A stretch of 64,000 bases of DNA from UBA11222 sp049323435. GTDB taxonomy: Bacteria > Pseudomonadota > Alphaproteobacteria > UBA11222. The notes under the pieces were generated by a model, which was not told the DNA's origin, ran no database searches, and saw only the letters and a list, made by a program, of their open reading frames with translations. A program made the translations under genes and the position numbers. Where the stretch lies: assembly GCA_049323435.1 (NCBI GenBank), contig JBMOMX010000038.1:1-64000 (forward strand), written 5' to 3'. Of the stretch, positions 58,085 to 64,000 are shown one piece after another; positions within the stretch are counted from its first letter, which is position 1; each line of letters starts with the position of its first letter.

Positions 58085-58576
58085 TTAATCAGCGGCAGTA
58101 AGTTTCCGCAATTGCGCCGCTTCGGCTTCAGAAAGCGGGGGCGGCGCCTGCATATTTTTGCGGCGCAGCCCAAGCCACAATGTTATGCCGCCAACAAGCA
58201 GCAGCACTGGCGGCCCCGCCCACAGGGCCAGGGTCGATAGTTTGAACGGCGGCCGCATCAGCACCCAATCGCCATAGCGGGCCACCAGATGCGCGCGCAC
58301 CTGGTCATCGCTATCGCCTGCTGCCACCCTTTCGCGCACGATGCGGCGCAAATCCGCAGCCAGTTCCGCGTCGGAGATTTCAATCGACTGGTTCTGGCAT
58401 ACCAGACAGCGCAGCCCGTGCATGATGGCGCGCGCGCGCGCCTCCTGTGCGGGGTCCTGCAAGGTGACGGCATCCACGGCCATGGAATGGGCCGGGCCAG
58501 TGCCCAATGGCGCAAGTGCCGGGCCGGTGCCGAGCAGCAGATAAAAAAGAAACATAATGGCGCGCGCATATTTCAT
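58085..58576 (-). CDS. ccmH: Cytochrome c biogenesis protein CcmH
   Basis: A 163-residue protein of the CcmH family. A signal peptide or N-terminal anchor is followed by the redox motif LRCLVCQNQS (cysteines near residues 52 and 55) and a C-terminal membrane segment (about 117-136), then a short tail. CcmH reduces apocytochrome c before heme attachment. It overlaps ccmG by four bases and is the last clear ccm gene on this strand. The separate TPR-containing ccmI is not next to it. Confidence 0.93.
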   Translation of the reverse strand: MKYARAIMFLFYLLLGTGPALAPLGTGPAHSMAVDAVTLQDPAQEARARAIMHGLRCLVCQNQSIEISDAELAADLRRIVRERVAAGDSDDQVRAHLVARYGDWVLMRPPFKLSTLALWAGPPVLLLVGGITLWLGLRRKNMQAPPPLSEAEAAQLRKLTAAD

Positions 58577-59112
58577 GGTCTGGCCGCCGCAATTGCCGGA
58601 AGTATTTTTTCCTTTATATCTTCAGGGCGCAGCGGCCCCACATGCTTCATCACGATACGGCCATCGCCATCAATGATAAATGTTTCCGGCACCCCATAGA
58701 CGCCCCATTCAATCGCCACCCGGCCGCTGCGATCCGCGCCAACTGTTGCAAACGGATCGCCAAGCTGCTGTAGAAAGGCCAGCGCCCTGGCGGGATCATC
58801 CTTATAGTTCAGGCCGATCATCCGGAGGCCGGGAATTTTGGCGATCTCCATTAATTGCGGATGTTCAATCCGGCAGGGGCCGCACCAGGATGCCCAGACA
58901 TTAACCAGGCTGACGCCGCCTTTGGCCAGATCGGCGGCGATCAGGCCGGGTTCCTTGCCGGGCAGGGGGGGCAGATCAAATTGCGGCGCCGGCTTGTCGA
59001 TCAGCGCAGATGGCACGATTTTCGGGTCCAGCCCCAGCCCAACGAAAAGCACCGCCGCCAAAAAGGATGCAACGCCCAGCGGAATGAATCTGCGCCACTG
59101 CATGCCGTTCAT
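58573..59112 (-). CDS. ccmG: Thiol:disulfide interchange protein CcmG/DsbE
   Basis: A 179-residue thioredoxin-like protein anchored by an N-terminal membrane helix (residues about 9-28). The active site WASWCGPCRIEHP carries the cysteine pair (about 72 and 75), and the family DGDGRIVMKHVGPL block is present near the end. It keeps apocytochrome c or CcmH cysteines reduced in the periplasm. It overlaps ccmF by four bases and ccmH by four. Confidence 0.94.
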   Translation of the reverse strand: MNGMQWRRFIPLGVASFLAAVLFVGLGLDPKIVPSALIDKPAPQFDLPPLPGKEPGLIAADLAKGGVSLVNVWASWCGPCRIEHPQLMEIAKIPGLRMIGLNYKDDPARALAFLQQLGDPFATVGADRSGRVAIEWGVYGVPETFIIDGDGRIVMKHVGPLRPEDIKEKILPAIAAARP

Positions 59113-61112
59113 TCCGCCGCAATGGCAGCGCCGGCGTCACTGCGGCCTTGCGCAGCGGCGCGGCGCGGCGCGCCCACCCGATGGCGGCGGTCACTGAGCG
59201 AAATAGCGCCGCCCAATGTCATCAACAGGGCCCCGCCCCAGATCCAGGATTGCAGCGGCCGGAAATACAGCCGCGCCGACCAGCCTTTGTCGCCCTGCGG
59301 ATTGCCGATCACCGCAAACAGATCGCCGCTCAGCATCGGATAGATCGCAGCCTCGGTCGTGTCCATGGGCGGCGTTGGATAGCTGCGGGATTCCGGTTCA
59401 AGCGTCACCACAGGCTGGCCATTGCGGCTGACTTCAAACTGTCCCCGCAGGGCGGTATAATTTGGCCCCGGCCCCTGTTCGGCACGAATAAAACGATAGT
59501 CATAGCCGCCCACGCTGGCCTGATCGCCGGGCTGCATCAGAATGATCTTTTCTTCCGTCCAGGCGGAACTGGCGGTAATTCCCAGCACCACGATGCCGAC
59601 ACCGGCATGGGCCATCGTGGCGCCCCAGACGGCGCGCGGCAAACCCGCCGCCCGCGAAAGGCTGGCATATGGCGAGATTCGAAACAGCCGGATACGTTCG
59701 GCCAGATCAGTCAGCGCACCGGCGATCAGCCATATGCCAAGGCCAATGCCGAACACTGCCAGCACCGGCCCCTCTTCACGCAGATACCAGACCAGCAGCA
59801 TGCCCAGCACACTGACACCGAAGGCAAAGCGCAACCGGCTGAGCACACCGGGCAAATCCCCGCGCTTCCAGCTCATCAGCGGCCCCAGCGCCATCAAAAT
59901 CAACAGCGGCACCATCAGCGGGGTGAAGGTCGCATTATAATAGGGCGCGCCCACGGTAACCTTGTCCACCCCGCCGCTCAGGGCATCCATCAAAAGCGGA
60001 TAGAGTGTGCCCAGCAGCACCGTCGCACAGGCGGTCGCCAGCAGCCAATTGTTCAGCACCAGCGCCGCCTCGCGGCTGATGGGCGCAAAAATACCGCCGC
60101 CTTTCAGCACCGGCGCGCGATACGCATACAGGCCCAGCGAACCGCCGATCACCAGCACCAGAAAGCCCAGAATGAAAACGCCCCGCGCCGGATCGGTGGC
60201 GAAGGCATGGACCGAACTCAGCACGCCGGAACGCACGATGAATGTCCCAAGCAGGCTGAGCGAAAAGGTGATGATCGCCAGCAGAATGGTCCAGGATTTA
60301 AGCATGTCGCGTTTTTCCACGACAATCGCTGAATGCAGCAAGGCCGTGCCCGCCAGCCACGGCATGAAGGAGGCATTCTCAACCGGATCCCAGAACCACC
60401 AGCCGCCCCAGCCCAGTTCGTAATAGGCCCACCAGGAACCCATGGCGATGCCGATGGTCAGAAAACACCATGCCGCCAGGGTCCAGGGCCGTACCCAGCG
60501 CGCCCAGGCCGGATCAACCCGGCCCTCGATCAGCGCCGCGACCGCGAATGAAAACGCCATCGAAAAGCCGACATAGCCCAGATACAGAAACGGCGGGTGA
60601 AAGGCCAGGCCTGGATCCTGCAATAGCGGGTTTAGCCCATTGCCATCCAGGGGCGGCGGTATCAGCCGGGTAAAGGGATTGGATGTCGCTAGCATGAAGG
60701 ACAAAAAACCACAGGCGATCATGGCCTGAACGCTCAGCACGCGCGCGCGTAATGATGCGGGCAGATTATTGCCAACCCCCGCCACTGCCGCGCCAAACAG
60801 GGCCAGGATCAGCACCCATAATAGCAGGCTGCCTTCATGATTGCCCCACAGGCCGGCAATTTTATACAGCATCGGTTTGGCGGAATGGGAATTGGCCGCG
60901 ACTACCTGCACCGAAAAATCCGAGGTGACAAATCCATTCATCAGCGCCGCAAAGGCCAGCAGCAGAAATACAAGCTGACCCATAGCCGCCGGACGCGCCA
61001 CTGCCATCAGTGCTGCGCTGCCGCGCGCCGCACCGATCAGCGGCAGGCTGGCCTGTGCAAGCGCCAGCACAAAGGCCAGCACCAGCGCAAAATGTCCCAG
61101 TTCAATAATCAT
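59109..61112 (-). CDS. ccmF: Cytochrome c heme lyase subunit CcmF
   Basis: A 667-residue integral membrane protein with many transmembrane segments. The tryptophan-rich WWD signature is seen in GGWWFWDPVENASFMPWLAG (near residue 230). It binds and transfers heme to apocytochrome c with CcmH and CcmE. Length is normal for CcmF. It overlaps ccmE and ccmG by four bases each, so translation is tightly coupled. The ATG is at 61112. Confidence 0.95.
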   Translation of the reverse strand: MIIELGHFALVLAFVLALAQASLPLIGAARGSAALMAVARPAAMGQLVFLLLAFAALMNGFVTSDFSVQVVAANSHSAKPMLYKIAGLWGNHEGSLLLWVLILALFGAAVAGVGNNLPASLRARVLSVQAMIACGFLSFMLATSNPFTRLIPPPLDGNGLNPLLQDPGLAFHPPFLYLGYVGFSMAFSFAVAALIEGRVDPAWARWVRPWTLAAWCFLTIGIAMGSWWAYYELGWGGWWFWDPVENASFMPWLAGTALLHSAIVVEKRDMLKSWTILLAIITFSLSLLGTFIVRSGVLSSVHAFATDPARGVFILGFLVLVIGGSLGLYAYRAPVLKGGGIFAPISREAALVLNNWLLATACATVLLGTLYPLLMDALSGGVDKVTVGAPYYNATFTPLMVPLLILMALGPLMSWKRGDLPGVLSRLRFAFGVSVLGMLLVWYLREEGPVLAVFGIGLGIWLIAGALTDLAERIRLFRISPYASLSRAAGLPRAVWGATMAHAGVGIVVLGITASSAWTEEKIILMQPGDQASVGGYDYRFIRAEQGPGPNYTALRGQFEVSRNGQPVVTLEPESRSYPTPPMDTTEAAIYPMLSGDLFAVIGNPQGDKGWSARLYFRPLQSWIWGGALLMTLGGAISLSDRRHRVGAPRRAAAQGRSDAGAAIAAE

Positions 61113-61579
61113 GGTTTTTGCCCGGTTGCGGCAGCCGGTGCGCCGCCTTCCTGCCAGCGGCCGGATTTCTTCAGGGCATCGGCAACTTCCGGCGGCATGT
61201 AATTTTCATCATGCTTGGCCAGAACCGTGCTGGCGATAAAGACGCCCTCTGTATTCATCATGCCCTCCGCCACCACGCCTTTGCCTTCACGGAACAAATC
61301 CGGCAGTAATCCGGTATAGCGCACCGGCAGCCGCGTCTGAAGATCGGTCACTGCAAACTCGATAAGGGTTCCATCTGTATGGCGCACCACAGAGCCTTCC
61401 TCGACCAGGCCGCCAATACGCATATTCCGCCCGGGCGGCAGGTTTTTTTGTGCGACCTCGGACGGGCTGTAGAAATAAACCAGCGTGTCGCGCACCGCAT
61501 ACAATACCAGCCCCACCGCGCTGCCCAGCAGGAGCATCGCGCCTAAAACTGCATAAAGCCGCCTTTGTTTCCGGGTCAT
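61109..61579 (-). CDS. ccmE: Heme chaperone CcmE
   Basis: A 156-residue membrane-anchored heme carrier with an N-terminal hydrophobic helix (residues about 8-29) and the beta-barrel OB-like domain. The heme-binding motif KHDENYMPPEV has the conserved His near residue 123 and Tyr at 127. The N-terminal block PGRNMRIGGLVEEGSV is typical. It takes heme from CcmC and gives it to CcmF. It starts ten bases after ccmD. Confidence 0.95.
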   Translation of the reverse strand: MTRKQRRLYAVLGAMLLLGSAVGLVLYAVRDTLVYFYSPSEVAQKNLPPGRNMRIGGLVEEGSVVRHTDGTLIEFAVTDLQTRLPVRYTGLLPDLFREGKGVVAEGMMNTEGVFIASTVLAKHDENYMPPEVADALKKSGRWQEGGAPAAATGQKP

Positions 61580-61589
61580 GGCTTTAGCG

Positions 61590-61772
61590 TCATAATTTAT
61601 GTGTCACTTGCGCATCATCGGGTGGTGCGGCCTCCTGCCGGGCAAGCAGGGACGCCTGGTGGCGCAACTCGCGCGCGCTGGCGGCCCATATGGCCAGCAG
61701 CAGCAGCCCCGCAATCGTCCAGGCAGACCAGATATAGGCCGCATAGCCGTCCATCGCCATATATTCTGCCAT
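61590..61772 (-). CDS. ccmD: Heme exporter subunit CcmD
   Basis: A 60-residue small membrane protein. One helix (GYAAYIWSAWTIAGLLLLAIW) is followed by a basic tail. CcmD stabilises the CcmABC-CcmE complex. The ATG at 61772 lies one base after the ccmC stop; a longer frame starting in ccmC is rejected. This gene is often missed by length filters. Confidence 0.9.
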   Translation of the reverse strand: MAEYMAMDGYAAYIWSAWTIAGLLLLAIWAASARELRHQASLLARQEAAPPDDAQVTHKL

Positions 61773-61773
61773 G

Positions 61774-62502
61774 CTAGTGCGCCCCGGCCTGCGCGCGCGC
61801 CTGGCGCAGGCTGCGCACCTTGCGCGCCAATATTTCGCCACGCATGCGCAGCAGCAGGATCCAGATATAAAATGCCGTGAAGCCCAGCGCCATCAGCAGC
61901 AAGGGTATCAGCATGGTGGAATGGATCGCGGGCGCATCGGCGCGCATCAGGCTGGCCGGCTGATGCAGCGTGTTCCACCAATCGACGGAAAATTTAATCA
62001 CCGGCAGGTTCACTGCCCCGGTAAGCGCCAGTATCGCTGTGGCCTTGGCGGCGCGCACCGGTTCTTCAATCGCATTCCACAATGCCATATAGCCCAGATA
62101 TAAAAATAACAGAATCAGCACCGAGGTCATGCGCGCGTCCCATGCCCACCAGGTGCCCCACATCGGTTTGCCCCAGATCGAACCTGTGGCCAGTGCAATG
62201 CCGGTGAACACCATGCCGATGGGTGCGGTGGCTTTTGCGGCCACAAAGGCCAGCGGATGATTCCAGATCAGCCCGCCGCCGCTTGCAATTGCCATCATGC
62301 CATAACAGAACATTGCCATCCAGGCGGCCGGGACATGCACATACATGATCCGCACGGTTTCGCCCTGAATATAATCGGGCGGTGCGGCAAACAGCCCCAG
62401 ATAGGCCCCAAGCCCGATCAGCATCAGGCTAAGCCCTGCCGCCCAGGGCGAAGCCTTCGTGGCCAGGTCAAAAAAGATAGCAGGATTGGCAAAACGCCAC
62501 AT
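61774..62502 (-). CDS. ccmC: Heme exporter/transfer protein CcmC
   Basis: A 242-residue integral membrane protein with six transmembrane helices. The WWD signature is WGTWWAWDARMTSVLILL (near residue 120-135) and it has the family HVPAAWMAM. It loads heme onto CcmE. The ATG at 62502 gives the normal length; a TTG at 62529 would add nine residues. The usual upstream ccmA and ccmB (ABC exporter) are not adjacent; a DUF3047 gene precedes it on the same strand. Confidence 0.93.
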   Translation of the reverse strand: MWRFANPAIFFDLATKASPWAAGLSLMLIGLGAYLGLFAAPPDYIQGETVRIMYVHVPAAWMAMFCYGMMAIASGGGLIWNHPLAFVAAKATAPIGMVFTGIALATGSIWGKPMWGTWWAWDARMTSVLILLFLYLGYMALWNAIEEPVRAAKATAILALTGAVNLPVIKFSVDWWNTLHQPASLMRADAPAIHSTMLIPLLLMALGFTAFYIWILLLRMRGEILARKVRSLRQARAQAGAH

Positions 62503-62559
62503 GGGCAAAGTTCCGGTGCAAAAATCCAAGCGTATGTCGGCTGTATTGCGTGGCGTCTT

Positions 62560-63384
62560 TTAGCGTATATTACCCGTTGATGGAACAGGCTTTGCTGTTG
62601 CCGCCTGCCCGCCCGGGAAAGCGCAGGCCTGTCCGCGCGGTACAAAGTGAAAACCTGCAAAACCGGCATGTGCCTTTTCGCCGGTATTATCGGTGTCGGC
62701 GGCAACGGCTAATGCGCTAAGCCGGGGCTGCGTGAGACCAAAGGCTGCGGTAAAATCCGCCAGAACATCGCGCCGCTCGGTCACCCATTTACCGGCATTT
62801 TCCGCTCCGGTTTGCAGCACAATCATCCGCGCGCGGTCTGTATAGGCGTTCCAGCGCGAAGACTCCACCGGATAGCGGTTATCCCAGACATAATTCAGCG
62901 CCGCATCGGGCATATCCGCGCCATAGATTGCACGGCCCAGTCTCAGTTTCATGCGGGTGCCAAGTGATAAATCCGCTGACGCCAGTTTGAAGCTCAGATA
63001 AACCCGTGCGGCATAGTCATCCCCCGCCTTCGTGGCCATGTCCGCTTTGTGCAGCGGCGCGTCAACCCGCCAGTGCCAGCACAATATCGGCGTGGCGGCA
63101 AGATCAATCGCAACCGGCCGCGCCAGCAACGCCATGCTGTTATCCGCCAGCGCCTCAATGGCGCTATGCCCATCCCAGATACGCATCTGATATCGCGTAG
63201 CCGGAATTTTCTCATCAAAGCGCACCAGCCGCCACGGGGCGGGGGGCATTTGTGACGCTGCATCCGGTGCAATCAGCATTTCCTGCGCGCCCGCGGGCGC
63301 GTATGCCGGCAGCAGCAACAGCAAAGCTGCTGCAAGCAACCGGACGGTGTTAAAGGCGCTATACTGCGGAAAAATTCGAGGCAT
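62560..63384 (-). CDS. DUF3047 secreted protein
   Basis: A 274-residue protein with a signal peptide (hydrophobic LLAAALLLLLPAYAPAGA, cleavage near residue 28) and the DUF3047 domain. Typical features are WHWRVDAPLHKADMATKAGDDYAARVYLSF (in parts) and the C-terminal GFAGFHFVPRG. Its function is unknown. The ATG at 63384 is chosen for the signal peptide; a frame start at 63465 adds 27 unlikely residues. It is directly upstream of ccmC on the same strand, separated by 57 bases. Confidence 0.85.
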   Translation of the reverse strand: MPRIFPQYSAFNTVRLLAAALLLLLPAYAPAGAQEMLIAPDAASQMPPAPWRLVRFDEKIPATRYQMRIWDGHSAIEALADNSMALLARPVAIDLAATPILCWHWRVDAPLHKADMATKAGDDYAARVYLSFKLASADLSLGTRMKLRLGRAIYGADMPDAALNYVWDNRYPVESSRWNAYTDRARMIVLQTGAENAGKWVTERRDVLADFTAAFGLTQPRLSALAVAADTDNTGEKAHAGFAGFHFVPRGQACAFPGGQAATAKPVPSTGNIR

Positions 63385-63424
63385 ATTTCGTTCCGCTAGG
63401 ATGAAAAGCGCTAAATCACCCGGT

Positions 63425-64000
63425 CTAGCTGAGCTCCAGTCCTGCATAGCCTTTCGCGGCGGCATCGGCCAATATTTCGCGATAGGCCGGGTTGCCGCCC
63501 GCCCAGATCAGGAAGGTGCGTTTTTTGCCGGGTACGTTAGAACCGGTGTACCAGCTATCGGTTTTGGCCAGCAAGGTAGTGTCCGCAATTTCGGCTACCT
63601 GATCGACCCAGGCATCTTCAGCGGCCTTTCTGGGCTGGCAGCGCGCCAGCTGCCTGTCGCGCATATGTCTGATCAGTTCGCTGACCCATTCCACATTCAG
63701 TTCAGCGCAGCGCGGAATATTGCACAGCGCCGAATTGCCCTGCGGGCCGACAAGGGTAAACAGGTTTGGGAACCCCGCGATTTGCAGGCCCAGATAGCTG
63801 CGCGGCCCATTGGCCCATTTGTCTTTCAGCTTCACACCGTTCTCGCCGGTAATATCGATGCGGGTAATGCCGCCCGTGACCGCATCAAAGCCTGTGGCGT
63901 AGATGAGCATGTCCAGCTCATATTCCCGGTCACTGGTTTTGACGCCGCCTGGTGTAATGCGGGTAATGGGAGTTTCACTGATATCCACCAGTTCCACATT
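63425..64000 (-). CDS. Baeyer-Villiger-type flavin monooxygenase, 3' part
   Basis: The visible C-terminal 192 or so residues run off the right edge; the start is outside. The family pattern DMLIYATGFDAV, LGLQIAGFPNLFTLVGPQG and the C-terminal YTGSNVPGKKRTFLIWAGG match cyclohexanone/phenylacetone-type monooxygenases. They insert oxygen into ketones to esters or lactones using NADPH and FAD. Ending at 63425, it is 40 bases upstream of the DUF3047 start. It may belong to a catabolic operon beyond the window. Confidence 0.9.
   Translation of the reverse strand, partial: NVELVDISETPITRITPGGVKTSDREYELDMLIYATGFDAVTGGITRIDITGENGVKLKDKWANGPRSYLGLQIAGFPNLFTLVGPQGNSALCNIPRCAELNVEWVSELIRHMRDRQLARCQPRKAAEDAWVDQVAEIADTTLLAKTDSWYTGSNVPGKKRTFLIWAGGNPAYREILADAAAKGYAGLELS

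Noticed and set aside
1..64000. CRISPR arrays, tRNA and rRNA genes, phage or transposase genes, defence islands
   Set aside because: Reading both strands, I found no direct repeats with regular spacers, no cloverleaf or rRNA-like stretch, and no gene of transposase, integrase, restriction or toxin-antitoxin type. A tRNA could still be missed by eye; a tRNAscan run would settle it.

Overview
The window looks like chromosomal DNA of an alphaproteobacterium with a moderately high GC content. The evidence is gene content: an Hsp20 gene paired with a DUF1150 gene, a two-domain cold-shock protein, a thioredoxin-TPR / Lon-substrate-domain / Trm112 / DUF971 cluster, a YidD gene overlapping a NifU-like scaffold gene, a ccmCDEFGH block, and one TTAA-N7-TTAA box of CtrA type. 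I cannot name a genus. I saw no rRNA, tRNA, CRISPR array, transposase, integrase or phage gene. Coding density is high.

Layout. 0.3-14.7 kb is housekeeping and stress: a small unknown protein, DUF1150-Hsp20 with a heat-shock-type leader, a metallo-beta-lactamase-fold hydrolase, Mrp, HflK-HflC and a DegP-type protease, then a quinone-reductase-like enzyme, an unknown secreted protein, LolA, a class-I glutamine amidotransferase, an LLM flavin oxidoreductase, a patatin, HisI and FolE. 15.0-19.8 kb holds SufE, a NifU-like scaffold, YidD, ThrS, an isomerase and a second MBL hydrolase.

19.8-45.3 kb is a large catabolic region: a FadB/FadJ-type bifunctional protein and thiolase, a TauD/TfdA dioxygenase, an NtaA/DszA-type monooxygenase, three acyl-CoA-dehydrogenase-fold proteins (one DmdC-like, one more like a DszC-type monooxygenase), cupins, a crotonase, acetyl-CoA synthetase, three F420-type LLM oxidoreductases (a fourth lies at 11.5 kb), an alpha/beta hydrolase, a CaiB-type CoA transferase, a SnoaL-like protein, a kynurenine-formamidase-like cyclase and an N-acyl-D-amino-acid deacylase-like amidohydrolase. 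pyrF and bioB are embedded in it, and a pair of YeeE-type sulfur transporters follows. Together these suggest breakdown of organic acids or organosulfur and aromatic compounds through CoA thioesters, but the substrate is not readable from sequence.

45.4-64 kb is envelope and redox biology: a processive GT2 glycosyltransferase, a double cold-shock protein, a SUMF-fold lipobox-less secreted protein, thioredoxin-TPR, Lon-N/Trm112/DUF971, an O-antigen ligase, an orphan histidine kinase, a PBP1A-type peptidoglycan synthase, a NUDIX hydrolase, a MarR regulator, ccmCDEFGH, a DUF3047 protein and the 3' part of a Baeyer-Villiger-type monooxygenase.

The most unusual sequence structure is a family of short MITE-like elements (at 1-89, 6319-6530, 39721-39880 and 54152-54360). 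They share imperfect terminal inverted repeats but carry two different hairpin cores, which also occur without the ends (22101-22189, 22756-22862, 32101-32195). One core abuts pyrF and appears to supply its ribosome-binding site in a gene that has no ordinary start codon at the expected place. Also notable are a perfect 11-bp-arm palindrome before a SnoaL-like gene and a relic of a CoA-transferase 3' end on the far side of that gene.
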